A stretch of 16,006 bases of DNA from an uncultured Akkermansia sp. (GTDB lineage Bacteria; Verrucomicrobiota; Verrucomicrobiia; Verrucomicrobiales; Akkermansiaceae): contig CAJGDB010000036.1 in NCBI GenBank assembly GCA_904502165.1, forward strand, positions 1 to 16,006, written 5' to 3'. Made by a program: the position numbers and the translations under genes. Each line of letters starts with the position of its first letter. The first letter of the stretch is position 1. Below, piece after piece: positions 7,073 through 13,911 of this stretch. Under the pieces are notes generated by a model that worked only from the letters and a program-made list of their open reading frames with translations, searched no databases and was not told the DNA's origin.

Positions 7073-7288
7073 TCAGGAATGAAAGGGCAGGCCATTCTGG
7101 CATATGGATTCCCCCTCCCGTCCAGCCACAAAGACTTTTGCGGGCTCGCTGACCAGCACTGCATATTCTGCCCTGGTGGCAGGTTCTCTGGCGGAAATCT
7201 CATCCTGCAGAGAGACTTCCCTATAAAAAACCGGTGCCGCTACCAGCATGGTAGCGGCACACAGCATAAGCGATGAAATCTTCATCAT
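7073..7288 (-). CDS. Doubtful small ORF with a signal-peptide-like start
   Basis: A 71-codon frame begins with the ATG that immediately follows the TGA of the kelch-MFS gene (TGAATGATG). It would encode MMKISSLMLCAATMLVAAPV, which resembles a signal peptide, followed by about 50 unremarkable residues. Against it, a perfect intrinsic terminator for the upstream gene lies inside codons about 10-21, so transcripts should end before the frame does. It may be a chance frame, the broken 5' end of a lost exported protein, or a translated attenuator-like leader. I found no family match. Confidence 0.22.
   Translation of the reverse strand: MMKISSLMLCAATMLVAAPVFYREVSLQDEISAREPATRAEYAVLVSEPAKVFVAGREGESICQNGLPFHS
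7225..7260 (-). terminator. Intrinsic terminator of the kelch/MFS operon
   Basis: Read on the minus strand, GTGCCGCTACCA, a TGC loop and TGGTAGCGGCAC form a perfect 12-bp stem (7234-7260). CGG and six T residues (7225-7230) follow. The stem begins 28 nt after the stop of the kelch-MFS gene, the classic position for a Rho-independent terminator. Confidence 0.85.
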
Positions 7289-9802
7289 TCAGGCATTACT
7301 CTTCTTGGGCAGGCAGAAGAGGATGACACCGGTAAGCGCCATGAGGATACCGGCCACGCTGAGCACAGCAGACAACGGCACACCGCTATCCTTCAGCTTA
7401 CCGCCCAACCAGGCCACCAGGGCACCAGCACCCACGGAAGTAAGGTTCAGCAGGCCATAGCCCGTGGCAGCAAAGCGTTCATCGATTGTACTGCGGAGCA
7501 CGGGCATGAGGGTAGCATCCATTGCACCCTGGGCCACACCCTGCATCGACACAAGAGCCAATACGGCAATCAGACCGATTTCCAGACCAAACATCATAGC
7601 CAGCAGCACACAGGGACCTGCCAGACAGAAGGCAATACCGGGCACATAGGCACGGGCGTTCTTGTTACGCAAGTACCAGCGGTCGGCAATCACCGCGCAA
7701 GCCAGCACGGAAACGTACTTGGCGATGTTCACCCAGAGCGTTGCCTGGGGACCAGCCTCGGCCTCGGTGATGTTGAACATATCCTGCAGCAGGCGCGGAT
7801 ACCAGCTCAGAAGGAACCAGTTGGCAAAACCAGCGAAGGAAATCATGAGCAGCAGCATATACATACCACGACCAGAGAAGATGCTCTTGAGCATCTGGCC
7901 CATCGTGAATGCAGGAGCAGCAGGTGCAGCAGCTTCTTCCACAACGGTGGTTTCTGCAGCAGCTTCCTGACCCTTCGGGTCACGCAGGAAGAAGAGAACT
8001 ACGAGACCATAGGCTACACCAATAAAGCCGAATACCTCGAAGGTAAGACGCCAGCCCAGCTGGCAGGGGTCGCCAGCCATCATGGCACCATAACCAGCCA
8101 GCACCTGACCCGCATAAATACCGCTCATGTGCAGACCTGTGGCCAGCGAACGAGTACCACCGCGGTGGTAGTCAGTAATAAGGGCAAGAGCGGCGGGAAT
8201 GTAGAAAGCCTCGCTCACGCCCATGAGACCGCGCCAGAAGATGAGTTCCTCGAAGCTGCCGGCCTTACCGGTCATCCAGGTCACCACAGACCAGATAACC
8301 AGGGAGCACATGATGATGAAGGAACGGCTGAAGCGGTCAGCCAGGTAGCCACCTACCGGGGAGAGACCGGCGTACACGATAAGGAAGGCAGCTGTCACCA
8401 TACCATACTGTTCCTGGGTCATTTCGATGGCGTAGAAGCCTTCCGTCAGGGACTTGTTCAGCACCGCCAGCAGCTGGCGGTCAAAGTAGTTGAGCATCAC
8501 CACCACCCAGAGCACAGCGACGGCAATCCATGCCCACTTGCCGGGCTTGGTAACGGGAGCGTTCGCGGCAATCACAGCCTTCTTGAGACCAGTCTTGAAA
8601 GCAGACATGATGGCCAGCACAGCGATAACGAGAGCCAGCCAGGGGGTCAGGTCAGCCAGGAAAGCCAGGGTGGGCTTGGATTCCGGGCAGTTCATGGTGG
8701 AAACAACAGGGGTGCGGACACCGGGGTGGGTCTCACCAGACACCACGGTAATGGCATTGCCACGCAGAACGGTGGGGGCAGTAGCTACGCCAATCTTCTT
8801 GAAGCCCACGTTGTTCCACTCACCCGTGGCAGGAGAGAAACCGTAAATGGTACGGTTCTGGCCGGGGTGTTCTTCCGGGGCATTGCCAGCCAGGGAAGCG
8901 CGATAGTAGTTGCCGGGGTCACCGCAGATTACGTAAAGAGTATCGTTAACCACAGGCAGGGGATTAGCTGCACCGACAAGAGTTTCGGGCATTTCGGGAA
9001 GTCCTGCTGTCCAGGTGTTGGTTGCAGGGTCGTAGCACACCACGCTCTTCAGGTAGGTGCGCTCAGCCTGGCCGTTAGCATCCGGGTGCAGGGAGCAACC
9101 ACCAGCCACGTAAATCTTACCATTCACTACACCAGCACCGGCCAGCATGCGGCCTTCGTCCGGCATGGGGGCAAGTTCCTGCCAGCCAGCGGCAGGATTT
9201 GCCAGCTCCATCACAAAAGTGCGGTTCAGGCAGGTAGTGGAATCGGCCTTCTCCTGACCACCCATCACATAGAGCTTACCAGCCTCTACAGTGAATGCGG
9301 GATAGGCCACGGAAACAGGCAGTGCAGGAAGCTCGGACGTGCTTACCTGGGCATTATCCACGCTCACACGCACCACGTTGGCCAGATGCCCCGTCTCATT
9401 GCAGCCACCAGCCACAATCATACCCTTGTCCACAGGAGCAAAGGCTGCATACCCCACAGAATAGGGCATGCTGCCAATCTTGACCGGGCGGGCCTTCTCT
9501 GGGTTGCTGCAGGTGCCAGGTGCCGGCATGATGGTCACATCGGCGCTGAACACCTTGGCCCCACGCTCTGCCGGGGTCTTGGCATTGGGAATAGCATTCG
9601 GGAAGTTAGCACCGCCGGTCATCACCACCAGAGGGGCTCCATCTGCGGAGTTCATCGGCACCGCCACCATACCGGCCAGGCCGTTGGGGTCGTGAATCTT
9701 CAACTCCTTGTCATCGTCTTTCTTCTTCTCGGGCTCTTTCTTTTCCTCACAGGAGGGCATAAGGAAGCAGGCAAGACCCAGCATCAATAATAGTTTTTTC
9801 AT
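7289..9802 (-). CDS. Kelch-repeat mutarotase domain fused to an MFS transporter
   Basis: An 837-aa fusion in one open frame. Residues 1-18 are a signal-like segment ending FLMPSC, followed by a strongly charged EEKKEPEKKKDDD stretch; this looks like a lipoprotein start, although the lipobox is not ideal. About 35-370 is a kelch beta-propeller of the NanM/cyclically permuted mutarotase type, with GGANFPNA (63-70), blades ending in MIVAGG, LYVMGG, IYVAGG and LYVICG, and SGETHPGVRTP (355-365). A hydrophobic segment follows at about 384-402 (LTPWLALVIAVLAIMSAF), then a basic linker. About 424-833 is a 12-TM major facilitator of the anion:cation symporter type, with NYFDRQLLAVL (438-448) and motif A GGYLADRFSRS (484-494). 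The kelch family equilibrates sugar anomers, sialic acid in E. coli NanM; the MFS half would import the sugar. It lies 36 nt after the NanM-like gene. Substrate identity is inferred. Confidence 0.9.
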   Translation of the reverse strand: MKKLLLMLGLACFLMPSCEEKKEPEKKKDDDKELKIHDPNGLAGMVAVPMNSADGAPLVVMTGGANFPNAIPNAKTPAERGAKVFSADVTIMPAPGTCSNPEKARPVKIGSMPYSVGYAAFAPVDKGMIVAGGCNETGHLANVVRVSVDNAQVSTSELPALPVSVAYPAFTVEAGKLYVMGGQEKADSTTCLNRTFVMELANPAAGWQELAPMPDEGRMLAGAGVVNGKIYVAGGCSLHPDANGQAERTYLKSVVCYDPATNTWTAGLPEMPETLVGAANPLPVVNDTLYVICGDPGNYYRASLAGNAPEEHPGQNRTIYGFSPATGEWNNVGFKKIGVATAPTVLRGNAITVVSGETHPGVRTPVVSTMNCPESKPTLAFLADLTPWLALVIAVLAIMSAFKTGLKKAVIAANAPVTKPGKWAWIAVAVLWVVVMLNYFDRQLLAVLNKSLTEGFYAIEMTQEQYGMVTAAFLIVYAGLSPVGGYLADRFSRSFIIMCSLVIWSVVTWMTGKAGSFEELIFWRGLMGVSEAFYIPAALALITDYHRGGTRSLATGLHMSGIYAGQVLAGYGAMMAGDPCQLGWRLTFEVFGFIGVAYGLVVLFFLRDPKGQEAAAETTVVEEAAAPAAPAFTMGQMLKSIFSGRGMYMLLLMISFAGFANWFLLSWYPRLLQDMFNITEAEAGPQATLWVNIAKYVSVLACAVIADRWYLRNKNARAYVPGIAFCLAGPCVLLAMMFGLEIGLIAVLALVSMQGVAQGAMDATLMPVLRSTIDERFAATGYGLLNLTSVGAGALVAWLGGKLKDSGVPLSAVLSVAGILMALTGVILFCLPKKSNA

Positions 9803-9838
9803 TGGCTGCTATGTTGTTTAGTTATCAGAAAATCAAAA

Positions 9839-10822
9839 TCAGCGGATTCTGGCACCCCACACCTGGTTGGAGCGCTTGCCGGGGCGCTGCTCACCATTCA
9901 CAATGACAGCCATCCCATTCCACTCCGCGCAGGGAAGCACGGCACGGGCCACGGCAATTTCACCGGCATCGTACCAGGTATCGCTGCCGGGGCAGTAGCA
10001 CAGGCTCTGGTTGTGGAAACCTGGGTGATTCTGCGGCGTAAAGCCCTTGACAGTAGCATCATCACCACCCAGCAGGTAGATGCGGCCACCAATCACCGGA
10101 GCGGGTGTGGGGGCTGCACCGCAGTAGTGCGGCAGGTGGGCCAGACGGCGCCAGCCGGTCTCGGCACTCCAACTCCAGGCATCGGTCAGCATCTCGCGGG
10201 CCATGCGGCCTTCTTCTCCGGGCTGCAGGCCAATACCACCCAGCACATAGATAGTATGGCCGATGGTGGCCATCTGCTGCAGGAAACGGCCACGGCAGGG
10301 CATGGGTTCGCCATCGCTCCAGGTATCAGTTTCCGGGTCATAGACCCACATGCGGGCCTCGGCATCCTGCTCGCCAGGTGCGACGGAACCACCCTGCACA
10401 TATACCTTGCCACCCATCACAGCGGCGGCATGGCCAGTAAGGGTAGTGGGAAGCGGAGCCACGGTGCGGCAGCTGACATCGGAGCCGTCCCAGCTGAGCA
10501 TGTAGCAATCAGCCACGGCACCATCGGCATTGCTGCCACCAATCAGCATGACACCCTGCGGCAGGGTAGCGGTTGCCCCATAGCCCAGGGGCTTGGGCAG
10601 AGGGGTTGCATCCTTCCAGCCGGGTTCACCAGCAGGCAGCACATAAATGCGGTCAGTCCAGCGCTTAGGGCCACCTTCCCAAAGAGGTTTTTCCGGGAAA
10701 TTGGCACCACCGCAGACGACGAGCGCACCATTGCTCACACCGGCATAGGAACCGGCAAAGCCCTCAACATCCGGCAGGTCTGCCAGCTGTTTCCAGTCGA
10801 GAGAAAGCTGTTCGTTTTGCAT
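9839..10822 (-). CDS. NanM-like kelch-repeat protein (predicted cytosolic mutarotase)
   Basis: A 327-aa kelch beta-propeller related to N-acetylneuraminate epimerase/mutarotase (NanM, YjhT) and its cyclically permuted relatives. It shows GFAGSYAG (21-28), VVCGGANFP (35-43), GGPKRWTDRIYVLP (50-63), blade strands VMLIGGSN, VYVQGGS, IYVLGGIG and IYLLGGDD, YDPETDTWSDGEPMP (161-175), and a C-terminal NGEQRPGKRSNQVWGARI (309-326), the permuted-family ending. Unlike E. coli NanM it has no signal peptide, so it probably works in the cytosol. The frame is open to 10855, but 10822 is chosen because a promoter overlaps the longer version and its -10 ends 8 nt before this ATG. It leads an operon with the kelch-MFS fusion, whose N-terminal domain is its paralogue. 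Activity on sialic acid is inferred from the family. Confidence 0.88.
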   Translation of the reverse strand: MQNEQLSLDWKQLADLPDVEGFAGSYAGVSNGALVVCGGANFPEKPLWEGGPKRWTDRIYVLPAGEPGWKDATPLPKPLGYGATATLPQGVMLIGGSNADGAVADCYMLSWDGSDVSCRTVAPLPTTLTGHAAAVMGGKVYVQGGSVAPGEQDAEARMWVYDPETDTWSDGEPMPCRGRFLQQMATIGHTIYVLGGIGLQPGEEGRMAREMLTDAWSWSAETGWRRLAHLPHYCGAAPTPAPVIGGRIYLLGGDDATVKGFTPQNHPGFHNQSLCYCPGSDTWYDAGEIAVARAVLPCAEWNGMAVIVNGEQRPGKRSNQVWGARIR

Positions 10823-10830
10823 GATTCCAC

Positions 10831-10860
10831 AGTCTACCATACTCCATCCCCGCACCGCAA
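10831..10860 (-). promoter_or_regulatory. Predicted promoter of the kelch/MFS operon
   Basis: On the minus strand there is a -35 TTGCGG (10855-10860), an 18-nt spacer and a -10 TAGACT (10831-10836). The -10 ends 8 nt before the ATG at 10822. It lies inside the longer open frame from 10855, which argues for the shorter protein. Confidence 0.6.
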
Positions 10861-10884
10861 GCAGAATTTTTCGTAAATGCGGAG

Positions 10885-10924
10885 CAAAACAAGCCCCTGT
10901 CTGCAGTCTTGGCCGCAGGTAGGG
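10885..10924 (-). terminator. Imperfect hairpin with T-run, possible cysK terminator
   Basis: On the minus strand, CCCT-AC-CTGC and GCAG-AC-AGGG can pair around a 10-nt loop with a small internal AC/AC bulge. GCTTGTTTTG follows. It starts about 30 nt after the cysK stop. Because the stem is interrupted, this is only a candidate. Confidence 0.4.
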
Positions 10925-10953
10925 AGGCCTGGTTTAATTTACTGCAAATGGTA

Positions 10954-11886
10954 TCACCCTAAGAGGTTTGTGGAATAATAGCGATCGGCACCATCGGGCA
11001 TGATGGCCACGATGGTCTTCCCCTCCCACTCCGGGCGCCGGGCCAGCTGAGTGGCAGCCCACAGAGCCGCCCCACCAGAGATGCCAACCAGCACACCATC
11101 CATTCGCCCCAGTTCGCGGGCTGTGGTTATAGGTTCCTCATTATCCACAGCAATGATTTCATCATAAATACTGCGGTCGAGTGTCGCGGGTATGAAATTG
11201 GCCCCGATACCCTGAATCTTATGCGGCCCGGCAGCACCGCCGCTCAGCAAAGGAGAGGCAGCAGGCTCTACCGCCACCACATGCACAGCCGGGTTCTGTT
11301 CCTTCAGATAACGCCCTGTACCGGAAATTGTACCACCAGTACCTACCCCCGCTACCAGGGCGTCCACCTGCCCATCGGTATCTGCCCAGATTTCAGGGCC
11401 GGTAGTAGCATAATGGGCCGCAGGATTAGCCGGGTTGGTGAATTGGCCGGCAAGAATGGCCCCCGGCAGCCGCTCCACCAGCTCATCCGCCTTATTCACC
11501 GCACCTTGCATACCGGCTGCCCCAGGCGTCAGCACAACATCTGCCCCGTAAGCTTTCACGATATTCCGGCGCTCCACGCTCATCGTATCAGGCATGGTGA
11601 GAATGACCCGGTAACCACGAGCAGCCCCTATGGCGGCAAGACCGATTCCGGTATTCCCGCTCGTAGGCTCAACAATGGTGCCTCCGGGCTGCAGACGCCC
11701 TGTGGCTTCAGCATCCTCAATAATAGAACGCGCCACGCGGTCCTTGACAGAGCCGGCAGGGTTAGCGCTTTCCAACTTAAGCAGCAAGCGGGCTTTCAGC
11801 CCGTGGGCAGCATTGTAATGCACTGGTTCCAGCAGAGGGGTCCCCCCCACCATTTCAGGCACAGTAGTACAAATCTTCATATGCAT
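10954..11886 (-). CDS. cysK: Cysteine synthase (O-acetylserine sulfhydrylase)
   Basis: PLP enzyme that makes cysteine from O-acetylserine and sulfide in the cytosol. The 310-aa product has the standard CysK order: GGTPLLEP (14-21), the PLP lysine K48 in ESANPAGSVKDR (39-50), the substrate loop EPTSGNTGIGLA (73-84), the phosphate-binding VGTGGTISGTGRYLK (about 186-200), GIGANFIP (about 236-243), VGISGGAA and the C-terminal PDGADRYYSTNL. The start at 11886 is used because a -10-like TATCAT ends 8 nt upstream; the ATG at 11880 is equally plausible from homology. No Shine-Dalgarno is seen. It stands alone between the obgE unit and the kelch/MFS unit. The CysK and CysM subgroups cannot be separated with certainty here, but the ending favours CysK. 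Confidence 0.94.
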   Translation of the reverse strand: MHMKICTTVPEMVGGTPLLEPVHYNAAHGLKARLLLKLESANPAGSVKDRVARSIIEDAEATGRLQPGGTIVEPTSGNTGIGLAAIGAARGYRVILTMPDTMSVERRNIVKAYGADVVLTPGAAGMQGAVNKADELVERLPGAILAGQFTNPANPAAHYATTGPEIWADTDGQVDALVAGVGTGGTISGTGRYLKEQNPAVHVVAVEPAASPLLSGGAAGPHKIQGIGANFIPATLDRSIYDEIIAVDNEEPITTARELGRMDGVLVGISGGAALWAATQLARRPEWEGKTIVAIMPDGADRYYSTNLLG

Positions 11887-11894
11887 TTTTTCTC

Positions 11895-11923
11895 ATGATA
11901 CAAGGCTGCCTCCCCATTGAAAA
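11895..11923 (-). promoter_or_regulatory. Possible cysK promoter
   Basis: A -10-like TATCAT (11895-11900, minus strand) ends 8 nt before the cysK ATG. The best -35 at 17 nt is TTTTCA (11918-11923), a poor match, so the call rests mainly on the -10 and on geometry shared with the other promoters of the window. Confidence 0.4.
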
Positions 11924-12005
11924 GCATTTTCCGGGTCAGTTTCAACTTCTGGTGCCACATAAGCCCCCATCTGGCATTCCGGCTGAACCCGCTACTGCGG
12001 TAAAC

Positions 12006-12761
12006 CTAGTCGCCGGTAGGAGTATCACCCGTCCTGAGCGCCGCGGCAAACGAGTCTGGCAGCCCCAATCGCGCAATCTTATCACTCGCGCGCTGCACAT
12101 CGTATGCCACCCGGCGCAGATGAAGGGTTGAGGTCTCCGGGCAGAAGAGCGCATAGGCTGCGCGCCAGTCCAGATCCCGTGGCTGCCCCACAGACCCCGG
12201 GTTAACCAGGAACCGGCTGTCTGCGGGCAGATGCAGGGCAAAATCACCCCGTTCATCATAGCGGATGTCAATTTTTTCCACCACGCCATTGTGCAGGCGG
12301 AAAATGGAAGCCCGGTGGGTATGCCCGTAGAACGAAATGCGGTTCTTTACCGAAGCAAACACCTTACGGGCTTCATTCACATTGGCAATGCGCCCCCATC
12401 GTTTGGGAGCTTCCGGGGTGGCATGACCCAGCATGCAATCCTGCCACGATGTATGATTCGGCAAGCGGCGCAACCAGCGCAGCTGCTCAGGGCTGAGCAG
12501 TTCCTGCGTCCGGTCCATCATCTCCATATACATAGGTACCCCGAAAACAGCCCGGTCCACCAGCGCCGCCTCATGGTTTCCCTGCACCGCCGCCAACAGC
12601 CGCGGCTGCACCAATGCCAGGCACTCTGCAGGGTTCCCATTAAACCCTATATAATCACCCAGTCCCAGAATCCCCTCGGCACCGCGGGACTCCATATCGT
12701 CCAGCACAGCCTGCAAGGCTTCCAGATTGGCGTGAATATCGGATAAAACGGCAACCAGCAC
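12006..12761 (-). CDS. Calcineurin-like metallophosphoesterase
   Basis: A 251-aa dinuclear-metal phosphoesterase of the YfcE/MPP family; bacterial members cleave phosphodiesters or nucleotide phosphates, but this substrate is unknown. The metal-binding motifs are complete and in order: SDIHAN (D8, H10), LGLGDYIGFN (D36), QGNHEAA (N62, H63), MLGHA (H113) and YGHTHR (H147, H149), with the later NPGSVGQPRD. No signal peptide is present, so it is cytosolic. The start codon is GTG at 12761, supported by a strong Shine-Dalgarno at the end of obgE and by homology beginning at once with LVAVLSDIHAN. Only 3 nt separate it from the obgE stop, so the two are co-transcribed and probably translationally coupled. 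Confidence 0.9.
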   Translation of the reverse strand: MLVAVLSDIHANLEALQAVLDDMESRGAEGILGLGDYIGFNGNPAECLALVQPRLLAAVQGNHEAALVDRAVFGVPMYMEMMDRTQELLSPEQLRWLRRLPNHTSWQDCMLGHATPEAPKRWGRIANVNEARKVFASVKNRISFYGHTHRASIFRLHNGVVEKIDIRYDERGDFALHLPADSRFLVNPGSVGQPRDLDWRAAYALFCPETSTLHLRRVAYDVQRASDKIARLGLPDSFAAALRTGDTPTGD

Positions 12762-12764
12762 AGC

Positions 12765-13805
12765 TTAACCCTCCTTAAGCAGCTGTTGCAGACGTTCCTT
12801 GAACGCCGGTATGCCATCCCCCATAGCGGCAGAAATCGGGATAATCTCCACCTTCGGGAAACGCTGGCGCAGAATCTCCAGATTTTCGGCAGAGCAAGGC
12901 TCATCCATCTTGTTGGCAATAATCACCCAGGGGCGGGCCGCCAGTTCGTCGGAATACAGCTTCACCTCCTTACGCAGCGTCTGAATAGCCTCCACCGGGT
13001 CATGCTCCAGCCCGGTCAAATCCACCACAAACAGCAGCAGATGACAGCGCATGATGTGGCGCAGGAACTCATGCCCCAGACCACGGTTATTGGACGCGCC
13101 CTCAATAATACCCGGAATATCAGCCACCACACAGCGCTGGTAGTCCTCGAACTCCACTACACCCACAATGGGCTGCAGAGTCGTGAACGGGTAACTGGCC
13201 ACCTTCGGGGTAGCATTGGAAATTGCAGTCAGCAACGTACTCTTACCGGCATTCGGGTAACCCACCAGCCCTGCATCAGCAATGCGGCGCAGCTCAAAGA
13301 AGAACACACCACTTTCGGCCTCCGTGCCATATTCAAACTTCAGAGGAGCCTGATCTGTGGCCGTGCGGAAATGCCAGTTACCACGGCCACCCTTGCCGCC
13401 CTGGCAGAGCACAAAACGTTCTCCGGGCTCAGTCAGGTCTGCAATCTGCTCCAGCTCAATGCCATCACCCTCACGCTCCAGCCAGGTTGCCTCCTGCATG
13501 GTGGTCGCGTTGCTGCGATACACAATCGTGCCGGGCGGCACCTTGCCAATCACCGTACGGCCATCCTTGCCATGCTTGCGGGCGTGCATACCAGGCATAC
13601 CATCGGTAGCCACCAGCTTCGGGTCATAGAAATAGTTGCGTAAATCATTCGTTCCGGTGCTTACCTCCAGAATCACACTGCCACCATCACCACCATCGCC
13701 GCCATCGGGACCACCACGAGGCACAAACTTCTCGCGACGGAACGAAGCGAGACCATTCCCGCCTTTTCCGGCTTTGGCAAAAATTCGGATATTGTCTACG
13801 AACAT
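12765..13805 (-). CDS. obgE: Obg family GTPase
   Basis: Essential GTPase that binds the 50S ribosomal subunit and links ribosome assembly to growth and stress. The 346-aa product has the glycine-rich Obg domain at 1-160 (KAGKGGNG 11-18, REKFVPRGGPDGGDGGDGGS 24-43, GGKGGRGN 136-143). A G domain follows: G1 GYPNAGKST (182-190), switch region FTTLQP, G3 DIPGIIEGA (229-237) with GLGHEFLRH, G4 NKMD (298-301) and G5 SAAMGDG (325-331). It ends soon after the G domain, so it lacks the C-terminal OCT domain found in some homologues; this is normal for many bacteria. The start at 13805 fits homology (MFVDNIRIFAKAGKGGNG) and a promoter whose -10 ends 6 nt before it. It is divergent from the kinase gene. 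Confidence 0.97.
   Translation of the reverse strand: MFVDNIRIFAKAGKGGNGLASFRREKFVPRGGPDGGDGGDGGSVILEVSTGTNDLRNYFYDPKLVATDGMPGMHARKHGKDGRTVIGKVPPGTIVYRSNATTMQEATWLEREGDGIELEQIADLTEPGERFVLCQGGKGGRGNWHFRTATDQAPLKFEYGTEAESGVFFFELRRIADAGLVGYPNAGKSTLLTAISNATPKVASYPFTTLQPIVGVVEFEDYQRCVVADIPGIIEGASNNRGLGHEFLRHIMRCHLLLFVVDLTGLEHDPVEAIQTLRKEVKLYSDELAARPWVIIANKMDEPCSAENLEILRQRFPKVEIIPISAAMGDGIPAFKERLQQLLKEG
12769..12776 (-). promoter_or_regulatory. Strong Shine-Dalgarno that sets a GTG start
   Basis: AAGGAGGG on the minus strand forms part of the last codons of obgE, with about 8 nt between GGAGG and the GTG of the metallophosphoesterase. It is the only canonical Shine-Dalgarno I could find ahead of any gene in the window and it decides this non-ATG start. 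Confidence 0.75.
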
Positions 13806-13811
13806 GGCCAG

Positions 13812-13840
13812 AGATTAGCCTATTTTCACCCTGTTGGCAA
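13812..13840 (-). promoter_or_regulatory. Predicted promoter of the obgE operon
   Basis: On the minus strand there is a -35 TTGCCA (13835-13840), a 17-nt spacer and a -10 TAATCT (13812-13817). The -10 ends 6 nt before the obgE ATG, predicting a leaderless transcript. It lies back to back with the kinase promoter. Confidence 0.65.
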
Positions 13841-13871
13841 GCATAAACCAATAAAACAAGCCCCTTTATGC

Positions 13872-13900
13872 TTGCAACTCATGCGCGCGCAAGCTAGAAT
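13872..13900 (+). promoter_or_regulatory. Predicted promoter of the Ser/Thr kinase gene
   Basis: There is a -35 TTGCAA (13872-13877), a 17-nt spacer holding the alternating tract ATGCGCGCGCA, and a -10 TAGAAT (13895-13900), the best -10 in the window. The ATG follows 11 nt later, leaving a leader of only about 4 nt and no Shine-Dalgarno. Confidence 0.7.
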
Positions 13901-13911
13901 AGCAGCGCATC

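Noticed and set aside
8129..9790. Plus-strand frame of 553 codons opposite the kelch-MFS gene
   Set aside because: It is His/Gly-rich antisense translation with no recognisable domain, while the minus strand carries clear kelch and MFS motifs.
10823..10855. Longer start of the NanM-like gene
   Set aside because: The extension provides no signal peptide and overlaps the -35/-10 region.
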